Shown piece by piece: positions 1-6,327 of a DNA stretch of 10,879 nt (within the stretch, counting starts at the first letter, position 1; every line of letters starts with the position of its first letter). Source of the DNA: Spirochaetales bacterium (GTDB lineage: Bacteria > Spirochaetota > Spirochaetia > DSM-27196 > SKKC01); contig SKKC01000036.1 of assembly GCA_007121695.1 (NCBI GenBank), positions 1 through 10,879 of the forward strand. Reading direction: 5' to 3'. The translations under genes were made by a program, and so were the position numbers. The notes under the pieces were generated by a model. It saw only the letters and a list, made by a program, of their open reading frames with translations, searched no databases and was not told where the DNA came from.

Positions 1-442
1 CCCGTGAGCGAATCGCCGCGGTCACCGCCCGCTCGCACACCATATCGCCGTATGCGTACTCCTCTTCACGGTTCGAGCCTGTTTCAAGCGGTGCGACGGT
101 ATCGGAGTCGGCACCTCCACGCGCGCGCGGAATGGGGGCCGAATGCGTGTGTGTGGCATGGACGACAACCTGTGCTACAGGAACTCCGAGCGTCCCGGCG
201 ACGCGGGATCGCAGCATGGCAGCGTAGTCGTTCAGCACCACGCAGATATCGATACTCAGCAGGACAACGGAACAGTTCGTTGTATCATCATCATCTTCCA
301 GATAGAGACACCGGATATACAGGTCGTCGAGCACGCCCGCGTTTCCGCGCATTCCCGCCTGGTTGCGAAAGTCGTAACCCGCGAGGCTCAAGGTTCTCGA
401 ATCGGGGGTTATGGGTTCGCGTGCGAATCCGGCGTTCAGCAT
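1..442 (-). CDS. Neutral/alkaline ceramidase-like hydrolase, N-terminal part (runs off the left edge)
   Basis: This is the first 147 residues of a gene read leftwards and cut by the window edge. The start is the ATG at 442-440, 12 bases after the stop of the deacetylase gene, with only a weak ribosome-binding sequence. The protein begins MLNAGFAREPITPDSRTLSL and continues with AGYDFRNQAG, a GVLDDLYIRCLYLED stretch, a hydrophobic VVLLSIDIC strand and the motif VVHATHTHSAP at about residues 93-103. This order (AGFxxxxITP, LAGY, xDxLYxRxLxLE, then THTHSxP) is the hallmark of the N-terminal domain of neutral/alkaline non-lysosomal ceramidases, in which the THTHS histidines lie at the zinc site. 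Known family members cleave the N-acyl bond of ceramide; many bacterial relatives have unproven substrates. No signal peptide is visible at this start, so export is unclear. The C-terminal part is outside the window. Family assignment is fairly sure; the substrate is not. Confidence 0.8.
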   Translation of the reverse strand, partial: MLNAGFAREPITPDSRTLSLAGYDFRNQAGMRGNAGVLDDLYIRCLYLEDDDDTTNCSVVLLSIDICVVLNDYAAMLRSRVAGTLGVPVAQVVVHATHTHSAPIPRARGGADSDTVAPLETGSNREEEYAYGDMVCERAVTAAIRSR

Positions 443-454
443 GTGAAGGCTCGA

Positions 455-1483
455 TTATCCGGCCAACTGGCCAAGCGACCGCAGTACCGCGTACTCGATA
501 GATGGGACGTAGGGCTCCCATGCGCGCTCCCCGTAGCCGCCGGCCATGAGCCACGCCTGCGGTATGCCACGGTCGTGGAGAAAATCGAAGGTCAGCCTGT
601 CGCGTTCGGTCAGCTGCTCGATGGTCAGCCGCAAGCCCTGGGTCGATGGGAGCCCGTCGTGCTCGTAGGGGTCGACCCCGCCGACAACGTAGGCAATGTC
701 CGGCCGGGAATGTGTGCCGAGTGCGGCGAGTCCTGTCTCGAGCCTTGAGAGATACTCGCCTTCTTCGCCTGTCGCAATGGGAATGTCGTAGTCACTCGGC
801 GTAAAGCTCGGGTGGGGTTGCCCGTCGGCTCCTGTCGGCGGCAGATCGAGCGGCCACCCCGAGGCCATGTGAATGCTCAGGGTCTGAATGCTGTCGTCGC
901 CTGCGGCAAGCGCCGCGGTCCCGTCGCCCTTGTGCGCGTCTATATCGATGACCCACGCAGTCCTGACGGCGTGTTCGGCCTGCAGCTTCCGGATTGCCAC
1001 GACAATGTCGTTCACCACACAGAAGCCGTGACCGAAGGCAGCATGCCCGTGGTGCGCACCTCCCCCGAGGTGGTAACAGAACTTTCCCGTGTTCGAGAGC
1101 GCTTCGACTCCCGCCTGGTAGCTTCGTGCAGTCCACTGCAGGACCGTCGCGAGCAGATCCGTCATGGGCCGCGTGGCCGTCTCCGGGGCGTATCGGTGGG
1201 GGCGACCTTCGTCGTCTATGAGTTCGAAGGCCTCGAGCATGACCTGTTCGAGCCCGTCTCCGTAGAGCCGTTCGACGAACCCGGGGCTGTGGGCGCGAAG
1301 AATGTCCTCACGCGTGAGTTCGACGGGGGGCGGTTCTATAGCCCAACGGTCGCGGGACAGGCCCCGCTTCGCAAGTCGCCCGGCAAGCTCCGAGAACACG
1401 CGCGCGGACCGGTCCGGCGCAACCGGAATCAGAATGCCGTAGTCCTGCAGGGAAATATGGGAGTCGGGATCGTAGAGTACCAT
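455..1483 (-). CDS. Histone deacetylase-family zinc amidohydrolase
   Basis: A 342-residue cytosolic enzyme, a normal length for bacterial members of the HDAC/AcuC/acetylpolyamine amidohydrolase superfamily, which remove acyl groups from lysine or polyamine nitrogens with one zinc ion. Landmarks are: the GGGAHHGHAAFGHGFC motif (tandem His 144-145) followed by VVNDIVVAI; DIDAHKGDGTA with zinc ligands Asp182 and His184; GGVDPYEHD with the third ligand Asp271; and MAGGYGE with the transition-state Tyr317. All catalytic residues are present. The residue after the zinc-ligand His is Lys, where classical HDACs have a second His and class IV enzymes usually have Gln. The ATG at 1483 is preferred because the protein then starts MVLYDPDSHISL. 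A GTG at 1492 has a better placed AGCAGG about 9 bases upstream, and a TTG at 1519 is also possible. The gene lies 59 bases after the antiporter stop and 12 bases before the ceramidase-like gene. Substrate unknown; family certain. Confidence 0.9.
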   Translation of the reverse strand: MVLYDPDSHISLQDYGILIPVAPDRSARVFSELAGRLAKRGLSRDRWAIEPPPVELTREDILRAHSPGFVERLYGDGLEQVMLEAFELIDDEGRPHRYAPETATRPMTDLLATVLQWTARSYQAGVEALSNTGKFCYHLGGGAHHGHAAFGHGFCVVNDIVVAIRKLQAEHAVRTAWVIDIDAHKGDGTAALAAGDDSIQTLSIHMASGWPLDLPPTGADGQPHPSFTPSDYDIPIATGEEGEYLSRLETGLAALGTHSRPDIAYVVGGVDPYEHDGLPSTQGLRLTIEQLTERDRLTFDFLHDRGIPQAWLMAGGYGERAWEPYVPSIEYAVLRSLGQLAG

Positions 1484-1542
1484 GGGCCACACTGTAGTTG
1501 ACCTGCTGCTTCGCGACAAGCGTACTGTCCGCCACCCTGGTG

Positions 1543-3165
1543 TCAGCTATCCCCTGCACCATCTCCGACGGTATCGATCAGCATAACCGGGACGGCGGCG
1601 TGTTCTATGACCGTGTCAATGAACGCACTGTCTGCGCGCGTACCATCGGCTTTCCTGCCCTTCCTTCCAATGTACACGCAGTCGGGGGCTAGTTCGGCTA
1701 CTTCCTGCAGGACCACCTCCGATGCAGCACCCTGACGCACGATAATTTCGGTGTCTACGTCACGGGCATAGGCCAGTTCTTCCTGAAACGGAATGTTGGC
1801 GGGAGGGTTCTGCGTTTCAGTGCTGATGTGCAAAATCGTCACCATTCCGTCGACGCTTCTGGCGGTTCGCGTTGCATGTTCAAGTGCCGCCCGGGACTCC
1901 GGATGTTCGTCAACGACAACCATATACCGGTGTTCGCGCGCGACGTCGACCCGACTCGGGTCGACCCTGCCGGGCTGCAGCAGCACCGGTGCCGTGACTC
2001 GACTCGCAAGAGCGCCTAGCGGTGCGGTCACAAGAATGGCAAGGACCGCGATCGAAAGAATGAGTTCGCCACCCGCAATGCCTGCAGCGAGAGGGATCGC
2101 CCCGATTGCCGCCTGGACGGTTGCTTTCGGGGTCATGGCTATTCCCAGGTACGCGCGTTCCAGCAGACTCAGTTTCGATCGCACGGCAGACAACGCAATC
2201 CCGGGAAGGCGCCCGAAGAGCAGGCCTGCTGCGAGGAGAAGCAGACCCGGTCCGATCACTGCCACACCCGCCGAGATATCGACACTCGCCCCGATAAGCA
2301 CGAACAGAAAAATCTCGCCGTACCACCAGATGCGGTCGGCCTCTCCTCGCAGTTTCCGCGATGCACGTGGCTGTATTTCTGCGAGCAGAAACCCCGCAGT
2401 AATTACGGCGAGGTACGGGCTGTATACGGCAAACTCGTCGGCGAGGACAACCAGCAGAAATATCGTAATGGCTGCAGGCGCAAAATACGATGCCGGCGCG
2501 GCACCGCGCCCCATACGCCGGAGCACACCCATAAGCAGCCATGCCCCGACGCATCCAGCGACAATGCCGAGTCCCGTCTGCAAAAGAATGAACAAGGGTG
2601 TGGAGCCCCCGATACCTGCGGCTCCGCGTACCCCTCCCTCGAGAATACCAAGCACAACACCGAACATGGTAATGGCTACTGCGTCGCTGACAGCTGATCC
2701 GGCGAGGACTATGTCCGGGACGCCTGCTTCGGTGCCCAGACCGCGACTTTTCAGACGCAGCATCGATGGGACGATGACAGCAGGGCTTTCTGCAGCGACA
2801 ATCCACCCAAGCAGCCATGCAACCAGCAGCGGCAGGTCGAACAACAGATGCGCAAGCAGTGCGACGACGACCGACTCGAGAAGTGCAGGCAGAACACCGA
2901 TCAGGCCCGCAACAGCACCGTTCATCTGGAGCTTCCGCCGATCGAGACCGAGCCCGGCCTTGAACAGGATAATCGACAGAACAGCGAGCCGTATTGTCGG
3001 CGAGAGTTCCATTAACGATTCCGGAATAATATCGAGGGCGGAGGGTCCGGCAGCGATGCCGAACAGCAACATTCCCGTGAGTCGCGGCAACCCGACCCTG
3101 CCCGCGAGTGCCCCGAACGCAAACCCACCTGCAAGAACAAGAATGATGCCCGCGAGAATCTCCAT
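1543..3165 (-). CDS. Cation/proton antiporter with C-terminal UspA-like domain
   Basis: A 540-residue inner-membrane protein of the monovalent cation:proton antiporter superfamily. From the ATG at 3165, residues 1-390 form about a dozen hydrophobic segments, starting MEILAGIILVLAGGFAFG. Conserved features are the discontinuous-helix motif AAESPAVIVPSML (124-136), AVSDAVAITMFG (158-169), GASVDIS (292-298) and GIAMTPKATVQAA (341-353), the last typical of CPA-type Na+/H+ exchangers. After a linker at about 391-412, residues 413-531 read as a universal-stress-type alpha/beta domain (YMVVVDEHPESRAALEHA, VTILHIS, then CVYIGRKGRK and VPVMLID). Such domains often bind nucleotide and may gate transport; this is inferred here. 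The ion (Na+ or K+) cannot be told. A GTG in the same frame at 3249 would add 28 residues with several cysteines and no family resemblance, so it was not chosen. No clear Shine-Dalgarno sequence precedes the ATG. It is first in the leftward gene set. Confidence 0.9.
   Translation of the reverse strand: MEILAGIILVLAGGFAFGALAGRVGLPRLTGMLLFGIAAGPSALDIIPESLMELSPTIRLAVLSIILFKAGLGLDRRKLQMNGAVAGLIGVLPALLESVVVALLAHLLFDLPLLVAWLLGWIVAAESPAVIVPSMLRLKSRGLGTEAGVPDIVLAGSAVSDAVAITMFGVVLGILEGGVRGAAGIGGSTPLFILLQTGLGIVAGCVGAWLLMGVLRRMGRGAAPASYFAPAAITIFLLVVLADEFAVYSPYLAVITAGFLLAEIQPRASRKLRGEADRIWWYGEIFLFVLIGASVDISAGVAVIGPGLLLLAAGLLFGRLPGIALSAVRSKLSLLERAYLGIAMTPKATVQAAIGAIPLAAGIAGGELILSIAVLAILVTAPLGALASRVTAPVLLQPGRVDPSRVDVAREHRYMVVVDEHPESRAALEHATRTARSVDGMVTILHISTETQNPPANIPFQEELAYARDVDTEIIVRQGAASEVVLQEVAELAPDCVYIGRKGRKADGTRADSAFIDTVIEHAAVPVMLIDTVGDGAGDS
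1945..1965. repeat. Perfect inverted repeat (10-base arms, 1-base centre)
   Basis: The arm GTCGACCCGA at 1945-1954 is followed by a single C and then its exact reverse complement TCGGGTCGAC at 1956-1965. As RNA it can fold as an 8-base-pair stem with a 5-base loop. It lies in the antiporter gene, in the linker between the membrane part and the UspA-like domain, and encodes the near-repeat peptide VDPSRVD. No T-run follows on either strand, so it is not a standard terminator. Function unknown. Confidence 0.75.
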
Positions 3166-3284
3166 ACCGATTGGTACCGGTTTCCGCAGACCGGGGTCAA
3201 GTGTGCGTAGAACACCGCAGCACACCTGGCATACACGCGCACAATCCACTACACTTATCGTAGAAAAAAGTAAGTAGTTCTACT
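3166..3284. promoter_or_regulatory. Divergent intergenic region between antiporter and kinase genes
   Basis: A 119-base gap separates two diverging start codons, so promoters for both gene sets must lie here or in the adjoining coding ends. I could not find a convincing -35/-10 pair in either direction. On the minus strand a TTGACC hexamer lies close to the antiporter start, but no good -10 follows at a usable distance. The right half is A/T-rich compared with the surroundings and holds repeated GTAG/CTAC elements, described separately. Confidence 0.6.
3260..3283. repeat. Inverted repeat GTAGAA...TTCTAC just before the kinase start
   Basis: GTAGAA at 3260-3265 and its exact reverse complement TTCTAC at 3278-3283 flank a 12-base A-rich spacer and end one base before the kinase ATG. 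A third GTAGAA lies at 3207-3212, and CTAC at 3249-3252 pairs with GTAG at 3260-3263. The arrangement could be an operator for the divergent promoters or a hairpin in the leader that hides the start. Six-base arms can occur by chance, so confidence is modest. Confidence 0.4.
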
Positions 3285-5090
3285 ATGTCCAGAATACCTG
3301 AAGCGATGGTGTTGCACGCCAGGCACAGGATTCCCGGGTTTGGTGTCTGGGGACCTGCCGCCGCGTACTGCAGTGCGATCGTTGTTATCGCGGTTACCAT
3401 GATACTCGGATACCGGTCGCAGGTCGATCTGCGGCTCCAGGAACGCACCCGGGAAGCAGCAGTCGCCTATGAATCGGTCATATCGACACTCGCGGCGGCC
3501 CCTGAACTGTTTTTCGCGCAGCTCGTGCGCGATACAGACGTAACCCGGATTGTCCGGGACGCGAATACTGCCGACAACGAACAGTTCTCCCGGCTCAATC
3601 GCGAGCTTTTCGCACGACTCGATCACGAGTACGCCGTACTCGCAGCGCAGGATTTCAGACAGCTTCACTTCCACACGCGGGACAACCGCAGTTTCGTGAG
3701 ATTTCACCGTCCGGATCGATACGGAGACGATCTGACTGAGGCTCGCCCGACGGTCCGTATCACGAACGAAACACAACGGCCGACCTACGCATTCGAAGAG
3801 GGACGAATCTATAGCGGGTTTCGCTACGTTTTTCCGCTCGTTCACGCAGACGAGCACGTGGGGACTGTAGAAATCAGCATGAGTTACCAGGCCATTATTT
3901 CGCGCATGCAGGTCAGCCGTGCGGCGGCGTTCGATTTTATCGTGCGGCGCGAGGTGGTCGAAGACCTGGTATTTGACGGCGAGCTGGCCAACTATGAAGC
4001 AAGCTGCTTCAGCGAGCTGTTTCTGAGAGAATCGGCGTTCGCCCAACCGGATACGGGCAGAGTTCTTGGCGTCGAGTTCGAGTGCATCGCCGCGGATGCA
4101 CCCCGGTCTCGGCGTCTCGTATCGGACCTCGAGCAGGCAGTTGCGACAAGCGTCCCGTTCAGAATTGACGGCGTTGATATAGCGGTATCAGCGATTCCAA
4201 TACGGAATATCTCAGGCGATGCTGTCGCCTTTATTCTGGGCTATACGCGCTTCGACGAGGCCCGAAACCTGCGATGGCTGTTCAGCCTGATTGGCCTGTC
4301 GATGGCGCTGCTGTCGGGGCTCGCGTTCGTACTGTTCCTGCGGGTGTCGCGCGCGCACGAGCGTGAGCTACGACTGAGCCGCGACCTGAAATATACCATG
4401 CAGGAGAAGGACCGCTTTTTCTCCATTGTATCGCACGATCTTCGCGGGCCCATGGGATCGCTCGCGAACCTTGCGGAGATACTGCACGACGAACTCAAAG
4501 ACATTATCGAGGTTCCCCTGAACGCACGCGAAATCGCCGAGGTTATTGCCGAAGGCGCCGCGAACTCTTCACAACTTCTGAGTGACCTGCTTGACTGGTC
4601 ACGGTCACAGCGCGGAGACATGCACTACGCGCCCGAGGAGCTGTCGCTTCACGGTCTGGTGCAGGACCAGTTCGCGCTTCTTCGCAATGCAGCGGCAAGC
4701 AAAAGCATTACGCTTTCGCAGGACACGCAGTCAGAAACCGTGTTCGCCGACGACTACATGCTTCGAACCGTCGTGCGTAATCTGCTTTCGAACGCGATCA
4801 AGTTCACGCCGGACGGCGGACGTATCCACGTTCGATCGCGACGCAGCGCGGCTGGCGTCGTGGTCACCGTTGAAGATACCGGCATAGGCATGAGCGAAGC
4901 CCAGCGGAACAGTATATTCGACCTGACCGTGAAGAGCTCCACGAAGGGCACACGCGCGGAAGCGGGCACCGGTCTGGGGTTAAAGGTGTGTCAGGAGTTC
5001 GTGCAGGCGCACGGTGGAACCATAGACGTCGAATCTGAGCCCGGTACAGGCACGCAGATTCACGTGTTATTTCCGAATGGGCCGACCTGA
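3285..5090 (+). CDS. Membrane sensor histidine kinase with dCache_3-like sensor domain
   Basis: A 601-residue inner-membrane kinase. A first transmembrane helix (about 24-43) is followed by a roughly 280-residue extracytoplasmic sensor. The block QLHFHTRDNRSFVRFHRP then DRYGDDL (126-150) and the EEGRIYSGFRYVFPLV and VGTVEISMSY segments match the double-Cache 'double sensory domain' (dCache_3) of two-component sensors. A second helix (about 329-353) leads to HisKA with phospho-acceptor His384 in FFSIVSHDLRGPMGSL. The HATPase domain has the N-box NLLSNAIKFTPDGG (Asn503), DTGIGM (531-536) and GTGLGL (561-566). There is no HAMP-sized linker, receiver or HPt, so a separate partner must take the phosphate; none is adjacent. 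The ATG at 3285 lacks a clear Shine-Dalgarno; an ATG at 3306 is an alternative that changes only seven residues. It is followed after 61 bases by the binding-protein gene and may share its signal. Ligand unknown. Confidence 0.92.
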   Translation: MSRIPEAMVLHARHRIPGFGVWGPAAAYCSAIVVIAVTMILGYRSQVDLRLQERTREAAVAYESVISTLAAAPELFFAQLVRDTDVTRIVRDANTADNEQFSRLNRELFARLDHEYAVLAAQDFRQLHFHTRDNRSFVRFHRPDRYGDDLTEARPTVRITNETQRPTYAFEEGRIYSGFRYVFPLVHADEHVGTVEISMSYQAIISRMQVSRAAAFDFIVRREVVEDLVFDGELANYEASCFSELFLRESAFAQPDTGRVLGVEFECIAADAPRSRRLVSDLEQAVATSVPFRIDGVDIAVSAIPIRNISGDAVAFILGYTRFDEARNLRWLFSLIGLSMALLSGLAFVLFLRVSRAHERELRLSRDLKYTMQEKDRFFSIVSHDLRGPMGSLANLAEILHDELKDIIEVPLNAREIAEVIAEGAANSSQLLSDLLDWSRSQRGDMHYAPEELSLHGLVQDQFALLRNAAASKSITLSQDTQSETVFADDYMLRTVVRNLLSNAIKFTPDGGRIHVRSRRSAAGVVVTVEDTGIGMSEAQRNSIFDLTVKSSTKGTRAEAGTGLGLKVCQEFVQAHGGTIDVESEPGTGTQIHVLFPNGPT

Positions 5091-5151
5091 GACGGTTTCA
5101 GATCTGGCATTCTTACACAAATAAGTATACTATCTAAAATAAGTTGGTCGT
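5091..5151 (+). promoter_or_regulatory. A/T-rich gap before the binding-protein gene, with direct repeat and possible -10
   Basis: This 61-base gap is clearly richer in A/T than the genes around it. It has a direct repeat AAATAAGT at 5119-5126 and 5137-5144 (18 bases start to start) and a TATACT hexamer at 5126-5131 that resembles a -10 element about 20 bases before the ATG. No good -35 lies 16-18 bases upstream of it. This may be an internal promoter for the binding-protein and hybrid-kinase pair, possibly activator dependent. No Shine-Dalgarno of good quality precedes the ATG at 5152. Confidence 0.35.
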
Positions 5152-6327
5152 ATGCACATACTACTGCGAACATCACGACACTCAGGAACACCCCGATTGA
5201 CTGCTTTGTTGATGTTCGCCGTGCTTCAGGTGCTCATTACGTGTACCCCGGGCTCGACCGAGCCCATTGTTCTGTTCGTAATGAAAGATCAGAGCGATAC
5301 TGCGAGTCTCAACCCGACACGGCTGCAGATCGCAGCGCAGCTCGCGGTTGAGCAGCACATGCGGGAAACGGGCAGCAGCCGTGCAGTCGCGCGGCACCAT
5401 TTTCTGACCTATACGGGTCCGGAAGAAAACGGAGTTCAGCGCGCGCGCGACTTTCTCCGTAACAACACCGGGGTCGTCGCGCTCGTCGGCGACATAAACA
5501 GCACGGGAACGCGCCTGCTTGCGAGTCTCGCGAGTGAACTGGAGATTCCCCACGTGTCCTTCTTCGCGACCGACGAGTCCATATTTCCGGAGAATCCGTG
5601 GACATTTTCGTACCGCGAACGGATCAGCCATGAAACAGAGTCGCTGATTGAACTCGTGCAGGAGCACGCGCGACTCGATCGTCCCCTGCTGATCGTGAAT
5701 GATCTGCAGAACCTGGTGACCCGGTGGGAAGCGTTCTCGACACAGCTCGGGGAGGCGTCTATTCACGACGTGGCGGTGCTCGAGGTTCCCCGCGAGCGCT
5801 TCGATTTCACCGAGGACATCGAACGGATCACGCAGGGAGAGTTTAATACCGACGGCATTGTATCCTTCCTGACGGCAGATCAGACAGAGCATCTGCTGCA
5901 GCAACTTGCGCGGGCAGACCTCGAACTCCCGGTCGTTCTCTCGGGAGTACTGCTTGACTACGAAAACCTGCGTGAACTGTCGGGCCACGACTTCGACGTA
6001 TACACCTTTGCCTTCGAACACACCCTGGGCCTGTTATCCGGTACCGACGCGTATCTGAACGATTTCGCCCGTCGCTACCGACTCGCGACGGGGATCCGCC
6101 GCATCGACTCGCTCGGGCCCTGGATTTTTGACGGGATGCTGCTTCTGCATACCTGCATCGAGATGGAACAGACGTGTGACGGTTTGAGAGACGCGCTTCT
6201 GGCCCTGGACGAGCGCCGCATGGTTGGACCGATCCGCTTTGATTCGACAGGGGCCCTCGCTGAACGCACGTTTCAGCTGGTCCAGCTGGATAACGGCAGA
6301 CTCCGGACACTCGAGGGCGACTCATGA
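5152..6327 (+). CDS. Periplasmic type-I binding protein (Leu/Ile/Val-binding class), probable sensor subunit
   Basis: A 391-residue exported protein of the type-I periplasmic binding fold (Peripla_BP_6 / branched-chain amino-acid binding class). An N-terminal signal has Arg6, Arg9 and Arg15, then a hydrophobic core LTALLMFAVLQVLIT ending at Cys31. VLITC is a loose lipobox (Thr before Cys is uncommon), so it may be a lipoprotein. Fold landmarks are PTRLQIAAQLAVEQHM (55-70), VVALVGDINSTGTRLLASLASELEIP (108-133), VSFFATDESIF, the second-lobe strand LLIVNDLQN (179-187), DGIVSFLTADQTEHLLQQL, the RIDSLGPWIFDGMLLL helix (317-332) and the closing GPIRFDSTGALAERTFQLVQ. Cys335 and Cys342 could form a disulphide. 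No ABC permease or ATPase is nearby; instead its TGA overlaps the ATG of the following hybrid kinase. That context suggests it presents a ligand to the kinase, as LuxP does for LuxQ and TorT for TorS. Ligand not predictable. Confidence 0.88.
   Translation: MHILLRTSRHSGTPRLTALLMFAVLQVLITCTPGSTEPIVLFVMKDQSDTASLNPTRLQIAAQLAVEQHMRETGSSRAVARHHFLTYTGPEENGVQRARDFLRNNTGVVALVGDINSTGTRLLASLASELEIPHVSFFATDESIFPENPWTFSYRERISHETESLIELVQEHARLDRPLLIVNDLQNLVTRWEAFSTQLGEASIHDVAVLEVPRERFDFTEDIERITQGEFNTDGIVSFLTADQTEHLLQQLARADLELPVVLSGVLLDYENLRELSGHDFDVYTFAFEHTLGLLSGTDAYLNDFARRYRLATGIRRIDSLGPWIFDGMLLLHTCIEMEQTCDGLRDALLALDERRMVGPIRFDSTGALAERTFQLVQLDNGRLRTLEGDS
6313..6317 (+). promoter_or_regulatory. Ribosome-binding site of the hybrid kinase, inside the binding-protein gene
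   Basis: GAGGG ends six bases before the ATG at 6324, the best placed Shine-Dalgarno sequence near any start in this window. The start itself overlaps the upstream stop as ATGA (6324-6327). Together these support 6324 as the true start and translational coupling of binding protein and kinase. Confidence 0.6.

Noticed and set aside
4..748. Plus-strand open frames at the left edge (4-501 and 143-748)
   Set aside because: They lie opposite the ceramidase-like and deacetylase genes, whose minus-strand proteins show family motifs; the plus-strand products show none.
812..1501. Plus-strand open frame of 229 codons opposite the deacetylase
   Set aside because: No recognisable domain, and the minus-strand gene carries all HDAC catalytic residues.
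3191..3200. TTGACC on the minus strand as a -35 element for the antiporter
   Set aside because: At 17 bases downstream the sequence is GTACCA, a poor -10, and the resulting transcript would start at or after the ATG.
1793..3277. Long plus-strand open frame of 494 codons opposite the antiporter
   Set aside because: Its product is Arg/Ser/Pro-rich and low in hydrophobic structure, typical of an antisense frame of a G+C-rich gene; the minus strand holds an antiporter with full family motifs.
3255..4046. Minus-strand open frame of 263 codons opposite the first kinase sensor domain
   Set aside because: Antisense to a well-supported dCache domain and without recognisable motifs.
5088..5101. Possible terminator hairpin (TGAGA / TTTCA) after the first kinase
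   Set aside because: The stem is five pairs with a wobble and a three-base loop, and no T-run follows; too weak to call.
5182..6021. Minus-strand open frame of 279 codons opposite the binding protein
   Set aside because: Antisense to a protein with a complete periplasmic-binding fold signature.
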